A stretch of DNA of 64,000 bases. Origin: Icerya purchasi (taxonomy: Eukaryota; Arthropoda; Insecta; Hemiptera; Monophlebidae). The stretch is from NCBI GenBank assembly GCA_039619475.1, contig CM077115.1:488643352-488707351 (forward strand), written 5' to 3'. A program made the position numbers and the translations under genes. The notes below the pieces were generated by a model. The model saw nothing but the letters and a program-made list of their open reading frames with translations, had not been told where the DNA came from and did no database searches. This document shows positions 23,430 through 35,700 of the stretch, piece after piece. Every line of letters starts with the position of its first letter. Within the stretch, counting starts at the first letter, position 1.

Positions 23430-23646
23430 CTCCTGATCGCAGGTCGGATCATTACCAACATTCCATAAGAGCAGTGCGATAACGTTTTGGTCGGAGAGCA
23501 CCTTCTTCGCAATATCCACAATTTTCAGACCGATAATATCTTCTCCGTTAACTTCCAAAACACAGTCTCCTTCTTTTAGTCCGGCACAGTAGGCGGCTGA
23601 GTTCTTTTCCACACCAGCGATCCACGGGTTTGCATTGATGCTCAAT
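23430..23646 (-). CDS. PDZ-domain exon with intact splice sites, inside the Gypsy element
   Basis: On the minus strand CTTTTCAG precedes position 23646 and the donor GTTAGTAAA starts at 23429, giving a 217-nt exon (72 codons plus one base). It reads LSINANPWIAGVEKNSAAYC, then AGLKEGDCVLEVNGEDIIGL, then IVDIAKKVLSDQ and IALLLW. PDZ landmarks are the 'A..AGL..GD.vl.vNG.d' core and the closing strand. The carboxylate-binding loop lies just upstream and is not typical in what I can see. The exon has no stop and its GC content is well above both flanks, so it has been under selection until recently or still is. No other exon of the gene is recognisable here. It may be a captured exon, a live exon, or an assembly join. 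Confidence 0.72.
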
Positions 23647-23709
23647 CTGAAAAGTTTGTGAAGATGCATGTCAGAAAGTAGGTAAATCAATATTCAGGAA
23701 GAAATTCAT

Positions 23710-24610
23710 CATCGTAAACTACTGGATGGGCCATGGCAAGATCTGGCCATAGATTTTAAAGACCTACCAAATGGTTCTTATTTATGCGTTGTAGCCGATT
23801 ATTTTAGCCGTTATATTAAAGTTTCAGTAATGAAAAGTATTATTACTAAAGCTACTTGTGAATTCCTGCATGAAATTTGTACACGTCATGGTTTTCTCTA
23901 TTCAATTACATCAGATCAAGGACCACAATTTACGTCTAAGGAATTTGCAGATTATTGTGCAGAAAATGGTATCCAGCACTATACAACTATTTCCTACTAG
24001 CCGCAAGCAAATAAAGAAGTTGAGCGGCAAAATCTTTCTCTACAAAAAATTGTTCAAATTACTCAATTGAAAAATGGAAATCGGAGAAAAGAACTCCTAC
24101 AGTACTTACTAATGTACCGCTCTGCAGCTCATTCTGTTACTGGGAAAAGCTCAGCAGAACTTCTTTTTAATAGGAAAATTCGGGATAAACTACCTACTTT
24201 AAGAGAAAGGGAGGAGTGGGGTGGAAGTTCGAGACCATGATATGTTAAACAAAGCTAAGTCCACAAAGCCACACACAGTTGAATTCAAAGAGATTCATGT
24301 GGGTGATAAAGTCATGCTCAAACGCCCATTCTGCAAGCAAAAGCCTGATTTCAAATTCGAACAGGATACTGGTGTTGTCACAGCTGTTGATGGACCAGTA
24401 ATAACTGCCCAAACGCCTACTAAGTCAGTGGTACGTCACAAAAACCAAAGTATACACGTCGAGAAAATGATTTGTTCCCTACTCCTTCTCTACCTGGAAA
24501 GTACAAAGGTACCTACTATGGTGAATCTTCGAAGTCCAGGAGCTACAGAGGAACCTCGCCGATCTGCATGTACTATAAAAATCCCTTCTCACCTAAAAGA
24601 TTTTGAATGT
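23710..24610 (+). pseudogene. Gypsy integrase core and C-terminal domain
   Basis: GPWQDLAIDF (first catalytic Asp), TSDQGPQFTSKEFADYC (second Asp), a Q-A-N-x-x-V-E-R block (catalytic Glu), and YRSAAHSVTGKSSAELLFNR give a recognisable DDE integrase. A TAG at 23998-24000 replaces the codon before PQANKEVER. After a frameshift near 24215, 24290-24450 reads HVGDKVMLKRP, then TGVVTAVDGPVITAQ, then VRHKNQS, the usual C-terminal SH3-like domain. All three catalytic acids survive but the frame does not. Confidence 0.85.
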
Positions 24611-24713
24611 TATTCAATTTTCATTTTTTATGTTATTTTTATATCTTTCTATGTTTTAATTTTCTTTCTTTTTTTATGTATATTGTTGTAAAGTATGTAT
24701 GTTTCTTTTACTT

Positions 24714-24729
24714 AAAGAAAAAAGAGGGG
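24714..24729 (+). other. Polypurine tract
   Basis: AAAGAAAAAAGAGGGG lies directly before the LTR start, the position used for plus-strand priming in LTR elements. Confidence 0.7.
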
Positions 24730-24730
24730 T

Positions 24731-24918
24731 TGTAATATTTGCTGATTCATTTGGTGACTGTTTGAATGATTCATTAAGCTGAATCATCTCAGTTGTCTTC
24801 TTGTTCTAATTGTAATGCCGGTACATAGGTTTACAATGCGTTGTGTTCACGAGTATTTTACTTTTAATAAATAAAGTTAAGTATAAAATACGCAATTATT
24901 ATAAAGCAGATTATTACA
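24731..24918 (+). repeat. 3' LTR of the Gypsy element (188 bp)
   Basis: It starts TGTAATATTTGC just after the polypurine tract and ends AGATTATTACA, so TGTAATA and TATTACA form terminal inverted repeats of the TG...CA type. AATAAA occurs twice near 24866-24876, as expected for the R region. No second LTR is present in the window, so age by LTR divergence cannot be estimated. Confidence 0.78.
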
Positions 24919-25394
24919 ACCTAGACGTTCACTGTTGTGTGGTAGCTTAGTTTAGTTTTCTTATTTAAATTGTTAATTTATTAAGAAAGAGAAACATTTA
25001 ATTTCTTTCACCGATAAGTTGTTAAGTACATTTATTACAAATGCAAGCTTCATAAAATCTTTATAAATAAATGCACCGACTAACTATTGACTTCCTCATT
25101 GTTGCTTTTGTTTCCCTTCCGTTCTAATTGATATCTAAAATCATTCCGATTGGTATTAATCAATGAACATACAGCATTTAATACTCTATAACATTAATTT
25201 AAAATTTTCTTAAGGGATCATTACACTTTACCCACCTGGAAAAAAAAGCAATTTTTGGGAATTTTTTATACGGCCCCTGTATTAGATGTGAACATAAATC
25301 TTTGAGGGCGTTGCAAAAGCACTCTTAAAATGTATGAAAAAATTTATTTTTATTGATTTAACATTATAAATAAAATTATAATCAAGTTATTAGC

Positions 25395-25840
25395 AAAGAC
25401 CCCCTAGATCCATCATTAAAAATGCAAAATCGACGGTTTATTTCATAGCCAGTTCCGATCATCGAACTTGAGTCAATGTATTTTTCACCACAAGTACACA
25501 TAACACAAACTTTAAAACCAAGCTCCGCACTCTATATTGACTAAACTTTATATCTTCATTACAATCTTTACACTTTACAAAAGACTGCAAAGCAGAAAAC
25601 ACTAAAAAAATGTTCAGGATACAGAAATTAGTAGTTTTTTTTTGCACTTCACATCAAATGTACCATTTTTAGTTTTACAGAGTTTTTCAGTCGAATTGCT
25701 AGTAAAATCAGTATTTTTTTCATCACTGAATCTGTTACCTTCGAATTTTTGCTTTTTCGGCTTTACAGTTGAACGTTTCCAATAATCTTTCGTTTGATTT
25801 TTGCCCATTTTTCTTTCTAAAAGTATTACATGACACACAA
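25395..25840 (-). pseudogene. Mutator-like (MULE) transposase N-terminal fragment
   Basis: On the minus strand, an ATG-led Lys-rich leader at 25809-25614 (MGKNQTKDYWKR) passes, after a frameshift, into FCILNIFLVFSALQSFVKCK followed by DCNEDIKF (25625-25520). After another shift it reads SSSMIGTGYEINRRFCIF (25478-25420). This matches, in order, the N-terminal region of the insect Mutator-like transposase family: '..i.nlsil...f..l.C..C...' then '.S..i...yeiNrR...a.r..G'. The catalytic domain is absent. The copy is 3'-truncated or rearranged. Confidence 0.65.
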
Positions 25841-25849
25841 GCAGAGAGA

Positions 25850-28200
25850 TGGTTTTGCTACGAAAATCGAAGTAAGATCAACGGTCAAGCAAAATTTTAA
25901 ATTCAATATATCTTCTCTTATGTTCAATAAGAACAGCTGTTTTTATATACAATGCTGAGAGTCATTAAGACCCTACTCGCTCAGATACACATTGCACACA
26001 CACGTGCTTGCTTAGATAAGAGTGTATCGTCGAGCGCGCTCAAATAAATTTGAAAAAAACATACTTAGACTGCTTCAATCTTATAAAATTTTTACACAGC
26101 ATTTTAAAAATATTTTTCTTTCGAAATTCAAAAAAAAAAAAAAAAATCGAGTTTCTGAAGTTAATATGATTAGTCATTTGTATATTAATCTGAAAAATGT
26201 GTAAGAAAATTGACCCTAGCTCTATCCTGAAGCATTGTTCATAGGAAATTTTTTGATCAGCATGAAATTTCCTATTAATACCGTTAGTTCGGAGATTACA
26301 TGCCTGGACAACCTATGTATATATGAAAAAATAAAACTTATATTCTTAATAATGAGAATGTTTTTGTAACAATTGAGAGTTTACTTTACGAAAAAATTAA
26401 TTTGTCTTCTATGCTTTGTTTCTTTTGCACACATAAGAAGCCCCTATTTAAACATATGACCTTTACCAAAACTGATAAAGCCGAAACGGGATGTTTAATG
26501 CCAAATATTTTAGTAGGCGAAAGATTTATTCACAAGTGAGGAGAAGCAAATTAATAGTAAACGTCCTTAGCCGACATGCTCCCCCCCCCTCCAAATTTTA
26601 ATAAAGAACAAAAAATAATATGAAAAACAAAACAAAAAAAAATTAGGTAAAGCCCAACTATAATTTTTGTCAAAATTCAAGCCAGTACTTCCATAGTTTT
26701 TATATGGAGCTAGATTATGACATTCAGATGGTGCATAAAATTTATATAACTGCATATTTCATTTTGGTAAAAACATGAACTCAAATTGTTGATCACAAAT
26801 TTAATAAAATATTTACTATAATAAATATAATTAAGACATTTCCCTAGCTTTCAACTTGTTATAGGGGAAAATCATTACAAAATTTTGTAAATTTTTTATG
26901 CCAGAAAAATTTTAAATTTATCTCAGCCATAAGAAAAATCCATGCCAAAACGAATGTTCAGTCAGACTGATATTTTAAACAAAAAAAGTGGCGTCTATAT
27001 CTAAAATATTAATACTACTACCAACACTGGTACAACGTTTATCCTCTTCACTGGTTTTAGGATGTTCAAATTATCACATACTAAATAACAAGAAATGAAA
27101 AACTACAGAATAAAAAAAAAAAAAACAGTTACATAAATGAATATTGACATCCAAAATACTTAATATAGCCAAATACGATATATCCAAACAATGTTCTGAA
27201 TAAACTTGTTGAAAAAATATTTCAATTTTAATTATTAATAGCCAATATATTCATTTTTTACGAATACGTTTAACTTAATATTGTGAATTAATAGCAACAT
27301 TTTAAATAAAAGGTCATCTACCAGACAAACATTTTGCTATAATTTTTACGATACACAAACATTACAACGAACTTTAAAAATTAAGTAAGAAAGTTTACAA
27401 TTTTATTGCTTATTCTGTTTAATTAAATACCGCGTGTTATTTTAATTTTTCCCTGCTTAAGACTTTTTAGCTGAATAAAATGGTCTTAGTCCAGTAGTAA
27501 TTTAAAACCAATATAACTTTTTTTATTTTCTTGTGGTTTATTTTATACTGTTACAGTGTTATACTATAGTACACAATTAACTTTTACTCATAAGTGTACA
27601 TATTTAAACCACCAAATAAAGTTCACTTACATACAAATTAAATTTTAAAATAAAATAAAGTGATTATAATTGACTATTAGTGTATAAAATAATATTCGTA
27701 ACCACTTTGTATAAAACACTCATCAGAAAAATATTGCAAGAATAGCAGGTTATCTAGAAAGTTTTATTATATCCATTTATGTTATTTTTTTGCAAACAAA
27801 ATATGAGGTTTTCTTAAGGCTATCCCATCGGCAAATGCTCATCATAGGAAGAGGTTCCGCAATGATCTGCTACTGCAATGTTTGGAATATGAAGAAATAC
27901 AGGTGATTTCGCTGTGTAACTTTGCCCATAAACAATTGTTTTCTTCCAAGTTTTACTATATAATCATGTTTTTTCAAAGGGTTAAAATGTTCCTTAACAA
28001 TTGAAGCTGTATTGATGGAAAATTATTTTTGAAATATTTCCGAAAATATACAGTTTCTAGTGCTTGTTTTAAAACACTTTACCGTAACTATTTATTTTTT
28101 TAACACATTAATTACCAATCTAGGAATAGAATTATCTATGGATGGTGCGTTCACAATTCGCATTCATTTTTATGAAAATATGTATTAGTTAAGTCGATAT
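25850..28200. other. AT-rich DNA, no gene seen
   Basis: Homopolymer runs (A at 26131-26146 and 27112-27125; C at 26581-26589) and no recognisable exon, RNA gene or repeat. Presumably intergenic. Confidence 0.4.
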
Positions 28201-28218
28201 TAAGATCGATTATGGTCA

Positions 28219-28232
28219 GTTGTCATGGAAAC
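28219..28232. promoter_or_regulatory. X-box-like RFX site upstream of NME7
   Basis: GTTGTCATGGAAAC is an imperfect palindrome. It fits the relaxed fly X-box pattern RYYNYY-N(1-3)-RRNRAC and differs at two bases from the strict GTTRCC-GGYAAC form. RFX factors drive ciliary genes, and NME7 is one. The site is 1.56 kb before the ATG, but the ATG directly follows a splice acceptor, so a non-coding first exon upstream is expected. A donor-like GGTAATG lies at about 28301. Function is inferred. Confidence 0.4.
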
Positions 28233-29098
28233 TTTTTTGTGTACAAACAATAAAATAAGGTTCATTTTACTAATGGTGGCAGACTGGTCATGATTTATGT
28301 CGGTAATGTAGAGGCTCCGTATAATAAAAATGGTAAATACTGGAACAAAGTCGAGTTTGCTTTAAGTGTGCAATTTACTATTTTCGTAAAAATTATTGAA
28401 CTGATTTTGTTTAGTTTATACAGGTTTATTTAATAAAGTTGTGTACACCGAATATATTTACAAAAAGTATTGATTAATTAGCTGAAGTATATCTTTCTGA
28501 AATAAATGTGTTTTCTTTTAATTTAGAAGTAGAATGAAATTTTAAAAAGAAATCAAAACAATACGTTTTTAATTTCTTTTAATACTGTAAGCGTAAATTT
28601 TAATTAATTGAAGTAAATAGTGTAATAAATATGCAACCTCGAAGTTGCAAAAGAAGATCTAACTCTTGATTTTTGGTTTAGTTGATAATATTAATGTGCA
28701 TGAATATATTATAGTTCGGTAACTACTCTTGCCTTGATAAACGCCTAAAACAACGTAGGTATTTATTTTTCTTCGATAATTCATTGATGTAACGAGCACT
28801 GACTTTTTTCTCTAATTAAAAATTTCATCGGAACTATTTTCAATTTGGACATAACGTTTTTCACAAAACAGCTATCTTAATTCAACTTCTAATGGTATTA
28901 CCTATATTTTCAAGTTAACTTTAAACGCTAATCTAATCAACCACTTAGAAATAATAAAAAAATTGTGATTAATCAAAAATGTCATATTTTTATTTAAGTA
29001 AAAATACGATCAAGCATTTCATCAAATTGCTTCCTCCTTTTTCGTAATCAGCTAAAAATCTTATTACTTAGAAGAAAATATTTTAAAAATAGGGATCG

Positions 29099-29104
<6 letters not shown>

Positions 29105-29129
<25 letters not shown>
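29105..29129. repeat. (TA)n microsatellite
   Basis: About 12 uninterrupted TA units. Confidence 0.9.
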
Positions 29130-29793
29130 AGAAATTATTCAAGTTACAAAAAAAGAGAGGAAGTATTGCTTAATAATTGAAAATTAAGACTAAGCTTTTT
29201 CATATACACATCTCTTTAAAAACATCTAATGATTTTGTTTTCTGTTTAACACATAAATAATGTCTCTATTATTATATTTTTAGTTGTATAAATGTAACGT
29301 TTTATTCCCTTTTGTACTAAATCAAAGGTAGTCTTATTTTTGAAAATAAATTTTTAAATAATTGTTCCCTTTCATAAACTTTAAAGCATATGAAGTTTAC
29401 CAGCCATTCGTTTAATCAAATATGTTGATTTGATGGTAACTCTATGCATGGAAATGTACAATATTGGAAATAAGAGTTATTTGGGAAAGGGCAAGAAATG
29501 GATTATATTAATTATTAAATTGATGTTACAGAAAGAAAATTGAGTAAATCTATTCTTTAACTTGCGTTCAAGTTTATCCGCTTACAAAAACATTAGTATG
29601 TGTTTAAAATGATTAAACATTAACCTTTAAGAAACATTGCAGGCATAGTTAACATTTGTAGTAATTCATTCTAATTTACGCTAACAGTTAATCTTGTCAA
29701 GGCATGTTATTTTTATTTTGAAAAAGAATACAGTAAAATATTTGAAGATATGCGATTTAAAAGTATATATATTTTTTTTATTTTTAATTTTAG

Positions 29794-32700
29794 ATGCACA
29801 GTGAACAGTATGCGTTCATTGTAGAATGGAACGACCCAGTATCATCGGATGTACGAAAATTTAAATTACTCTTTTTTACGACAGATGATACACTTGAATT
29901 GGTAAATTTAAGTTACACAATTTTTAAATGATTATTTTTCTTTCATTTTTTAATCAGGAACGTATTATGCTAACTGATAACTATTTTTATGTGTAATTTT
30001 AATACAGTGGGATATCCGAAATCACCGGTTATTTTTAAAACGAATTAGATGCGAAAATGTAAGTTTAAGTGACATTTATATCGGCGCTACGTTATTGATA
30101 TTTTCGCGAACTATGAGGGTAATCGAATATGCTGATTTAATAACACAGTCGTTAATGAATGTATTTGCACAAAGGTGAGTAACAATTTTATATGCATATT
30201 AACAGGGAACACATCTATAATTTTAATTAAATAAACAAAAAAAATGCAGATTGAATTCCAATCAGTTATTGACCTGATGATTGATTTGTTGATTACGCAT
30301 ATTAAAACTGGAAAATAGAAATTTAAACATATCGAAGTAGCAGTAAAACGTAATATTTTTGTTACATTAAACGTTAATTATTATTGTTGGATTAAATTTA
30401 TGAATGTTCTTCATGAATTTTCATGAACAGACTCGCATACTGTTTTTTTTTGCTACAAGATATATGTATATTTATATGTAAATTTTCAGTTTCGGATTAA
30501 AGTATAAAATCTGTTTAATGATATACTTTACTTTTTTTTTTCAGAGTAGTTGGAATTTTGAAACCTAATGCAGTAGCTAATAAGAGTAATATTTTGAAGA
30601 TAATTTCAGATAATAATTTTAAAATAGTGAACCTAGTTATGGCTAATATTACAAGAAACCAAGCTGCGCTTATTTACGAAGACTGTGAAGACGAAGAATT
30701 ATTATCGTAATTAAATTATAATTTATACGATAAATAGTGTACTAGTTGTACTAAAATCTGATTATGAAATAGTCATTTCATTACATAGAACGATAATATT
30801 AATTTCATTTAAATTACATTCATAATCTTTAGATCGTCGGTTTTTAATATGACAGCCGGTCCATCGATAATTTTCGAACTCTTAGGGGAAAATGCTATTT
30901 CACGTTTTTGTGAATTGGTTGGACCGACAGATCCAGCGGAAGCAAAAGTGCATGCTCCCGAATCGATTCGTGCAAAGTATGGCGTCGATAAAGTAGACAA
31001 TGCTATTTATTTTCCTACGTCAGCAGAGATCAATAATAAGGTAAAATTATTTTGAAGCGAATCAATTCATAAAATTTTTATCGTTAAATTGTGGATTTTA
31101 TTTCTTACATCCAAGTTACATCGCGCTTTAACTTAATTATTATAACACTGTACAATTTTTACAGTTAATTGTGCCATTTATTTTGAAATGATTTGCTTTA
31201 CGAAGTTTAATACTTTTGATTACATTTTATATTTTATTTCTAAATTTTCCCTTTCTGTCGTATGTGTCGTTATTGAAGAATAGAATTGTTTGTTTGCAGG
31301 TATCAGAACTGTTTTTCGCGCGGAGTAAAGGAAAACTAAATGAACTAAATTTATCGGTCAATTGCGAGAATTCTACTTGCTGCATTGTTAAACCTCATGT
31401 CATAAAAGAAGGTAGTAATTTATGACATCATCTGTAGTAGTACAACTTTTTTTTTTTTTTTCGTTTTGCAAATTTTCATTCCCTTACATTGGATATGAAG
31501 AAAATTGCAATGCGGTAATCGAGCGGTAAAGTGCACGTTGGATTAAGTAAATAATTTTCCATGTTCCTAATTGTCAGTAATGAAAAAGTAATAAATATTA
31601 AATAATTACGCGAGTACCATAGAATAACATAAGAAAATAAGCGAGCCATGGAATCGTATAACGGAAATCGAAGAATTAATTTTTGAATTTAAAAAGAAAA
31701 TAATAAACAAGTATAGAGTATTCAGTTTCCACGAACTTTATTCTTTTATGAATACACTTGTTTTCATTTACACAACTTTAGCGTTTTATTAGAGAGGAAA
31801 AAAATTAAATGAGTAATTATTTTAGTAAAATTTACTTAAATGTAAATATAAAAATAACAAACTGAATACACAAATAACGCTCTTTTATTATAATATTTAA
31901 GCGGTAGTGAATTCTAAATTAGTGTAGCAAATTTTAATTGTCCTGAGGTGAATATTACCAGTAAGCAAAATAAAATTTATCGAAAAACACTTCATATCTC
32001 GACTTAATGACTTCAGAAATTCTAATGTCTGTTCGTGGCGACTAGTTAGAAGTAAACCGCCGGACCTGAATGATCTGTGTAAGTATGTAAGTACCGCCAG
32101 TATAAGCGCATTGTTGTATATATATCGCATCCAAAACCTATAAGTGGTATTAAAATTTGATAAACTCATTATAGTCCGGGCATAATAGACAAAAAACATG
32201 CTCGTTTGGTGATATTCTTATAACCGGGACTTCTTCGGTTTAAAATTTAGCTAAAATTCAGCGGAATGCAACCGTCAATTTGTGTGTATGTGGGAGGTGC
32301 GGAACCATTGTTTACATAGAGTTTAAAAAAAAAAAGGTGTTTTTTTTATTTTTTTTTTTTCGATTATCTCGGTAAATAAGCCCTAAATCGAAAAAGGTAT
32401 ACTTGTCGATTTTGTTCCTGAGTAAATTTTACACAAGGATAGGCTATTGCTAAAATTCGCAAAAATTATTTAACATTACAAAATTAGCGATGAAAATAAA
32501 AACAGACAAGAAGTTCAAATTATTGCCATTCCGTCAATTTTCCTCAAACCTCAATGAAACTTTCGGAAAATGTAGATCTTGGGGTGCTTAAAATAGGTAC
32601 TTAAGGCGAACTCTCAATAACAATATGGCGGCCTATTGCAAAATAGTAAAGTTGAAAACGCGATTGCGTATAACTTCGGCCTACAGATAGTCAGCGACAT

Positions 32701-35700
32701 AAGACAAAAAGTAATGGAAAGGTAATCGCAATACGCACGTCCCCTTTAAATTCCAGATTTTTAAATTAACAATTGGCTAATTTGCACGATGTTTTCATTA
32801 AGTTGACATTTTTTGAAATTAGCGCTCTGACGTCACGCACGGCTCCTCGAAGTTCTTAGTTGCAAAATAGATTGTGCGTCTTAGAATGCACCTATAAAAA
32901 CGATTTTTTTTTTCATTTTGATTTTTTTCCCCGTTCTTTCTGAAATTTTAAAAAAAGTCAACTTAATGAAAACATCGTGCAAATTAGCCAATTGTTAATT
33001 TAAAAATCTGGAATTTAAAGAGGACGTGCGTATTGCGATTACCTTTCCATTACTTTTTGTCTTATGTCGCTGACTATCTGTAGGCCGAAGTTATACGCAA
33101 TCGCGTTTTCAACTTTACTATTTTGCAATAGGCCGCCATATTGTTATTGAGAGTTCGCCTTAAGTACCTATTTTAAGCACCCCAAGATCTACATTTTCCG
33201 AAAGTTTCATTGAGGTTTGAGGAAAATTGACGGAATGGCAATAATTTGAACTTCTTGTCTGTTTTTATTTTCATCGCTAATTTTGTAATGTTAAATAATT
33301 TTTGCGAATTTTAGCAATAGCCTATCCTTGTGTAAAATTTACTCAGGAACAAAATCGACAAGTATACCTTTTTCGATTTAGAGCTTATTTACCGAGATAA
33401 TCGAAAAAAAAAAATAAAAAAAACACCTTTTTTTTTTAAACTCTATGTAAACAATGGTTCCGCACCTCCCACATACACACAAATTGACGGTTGCATTCCG
33501 CTGAATTTTAGCTAAATTTTAAACCGAAGAAGTCCCGGTTATAAGAATATCACCAAACGAGCATGTTTTTTGTCTATTATGCCCGGACTATAATGAGTTT
33601 ATCAAATTTTAATACCACTTATAGGTTTTGGATGCGATATATATACAACAATGCGCTTATACTGGCGGTACTTACATACTTACACAGATCATTCAGGTCC
33701 GGCGGTTTACTTCTAACTAGTCGCCACGAACAGACATTAGAATTTCTGAAGTCATTAAGTCGAGATATGAAGTGTTTTTCGATAAATTTTATTTTGCTTA
33801 CTGGTAATATTCACCTCAGGACAATTAAAATTTGCTACACTAATTTAGAATTCACTACCGCTTAAATATTATAATAAAAGAGCGTTATTTGTGTATTCAG
33901 TTTGTTATTTTTATATTTACATTTAAGTAAATTTTACTAAAATAATTACTCATTTAATTTTTTTCCTCTCTAATAAAACGCTAAAGTTGTGTAAATGAAA
34001 ACAAGTGTATTCATAAAAGAATAAAGTTCGTGGAAACTGAATACTCTATACTTGTTTATTATTTTCTTTTTAAATTCAAAAATTAATTCTTCGATTTCCG
34101 TTATACGATTCCATGGCTCGCTTATTTTCTTATATTATTCTATGGCACTCGGTTTCATTGAGGTTTGAGGAAAATTGACGGAATGGCAATAATTTGAACT
34201 TCTTGTCTGTTTTTATTTTCGTCGCTAATTTTGTAATGTTAAATAATTTTTGCGAATTTTAGCAATAGCCTATCCTTGTGTAAAATTTACTCAGGAACAA
34301 AATCGACAAGTATACCTTATGTCGATTTGGGGCTTATTTACCGAGATAATCGCAAAAAACTAAAAAAAGAACCCTTTTCTTTTTTTAAACTCGATATAAA
34401 CAATAGTTCCGCATCTCCCACATACCCACAAATTTAGGGTTGCATTTCGCTGATTTCTAGCTAAATTTTAAGCTCAAGAAGTCCCGGTTATAAGAATTTC
34501 CAAATTCCAATGCTATTTTCCCGGACTATTATTTTTATTACTCATTAAATGAATCAATAGACATATACACTTTTATAAAATAATAATATATCTAAAATTA
34601 AACACTGACGCATTTCGAAGCTAATAGCTTCATGATCATAGTATATATTACTAACGTTAATTTTAAAATGAAAATCAATATATTTTTTATTGTATCTTCA
34701 CTTTAAAATTAACGTTAGTAACATCATGAAAATATTAGCTTCGAAACGCGTTAATGTTTAATTTTAAATATATTATTATTTTATAAAAGTTTACCGTTAA
34801 GGCCGAATACATAAAGAGGAAGAGGTACTTTCTTACATAACAAGGAAGAACTTATAATTTAGTTGTAATATGAATTGAAGATTATTATCAAATAGGAATT
34901 AGACAATATATTTTTTAATTGGTACATTGGTAAGCTTAGTAATATTCTAATTAGGGATATAGATGGAACTATGTTAATGTTTGATGGAGTTCTGTATTAA
35001 AATAGTTGTTCCAACCGAGAACTAGTTGAGTTAAACAATATATTATTCTGAAATATAAAAATTCAGACCGACAATAAAATGAGTTTTTATGAGAGTTGCG
35101 TCGACACCTTTTTCGGCGAAACTGATTAAAAACAAAATTTAATGATAGCACGTGCTCTATTTTTAAAATTGCGGCAATAATAATAATATAATAATCGCAT
35201 CGATTTTAAATAGATACGAAGCGTAAAATAATTAATATATTTCAATAAGTTAAAAGATTAATTAAACTAACTGTAATGATCACACCATCGGTAGTTCAAC
35301 GGTTATAACAGCCATTTCAAGCTTTTGAATGTATTGTATGTAACAAATAAGTTATATTTACATTGTGTGTTCTTTGATTCATTTGATTAAAAGTGATTTA
35401 GTCGATGGTGTACTTTTTCAATTAATTTACATGTTGTTATGTAATTTAATTTAATTTTTACAATTGCATATTTACTAAAAAAGATAGCATTTTGTCTAAG
35501 TGATTAGAGGTCAACACCATTTACATTAAACACATAATTATATTTGGTGGTAACTGTTCATTTACCAGTTAATTTCGATTTTCTAAAAAAATATAATCAT
35601 GGCAGGAATAATGAGCGTTAAAATTATAAAGTCGCTAGTAGAACGACATACATTTATGATTTTTTAATTTTAATTGATTGCAATTACCGCGAGTATGAGT

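Larger units (their letters stand above)
22228..24918 (+). mobile_element. Ty3/Gypsy LTR retrotransposon remnant, 3' LTR kept
   Basis: Gag (22228-22770), then directly the RNase H end and integrase zinc region (22773-23221), a foreign block (about 23222-23709), the integrase core and C-terminal domain (23710-24610), a purine tract (24714-24729) and a 188-bp LTR (24731-24918). Protease, RT and most of RNase H are deleted. RNase H before integrase gives the Ty3/Gypsy order. The 5' LTR is absent. Stops and frameshifts in every domain make it inactive. Confidence 0.87.

Noticed and set aside
29105..29129. (TA)n as a promoter TATA element for NME7
   Set aside because: Simple microsatellite; position and length do not suit a TATA box.
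31897..32199. Identical 100-codon frames in both palindrome arms (also 33563-33865)
   Set aside because: Identity comes from the inverted duplication, not from selection; no recognisable family, so not called as genes.
35284..35330. A-box-like GGTAGTTCAACGGTTA suggesting a tRNA
   Set aside because: No B box and no stems downstream.
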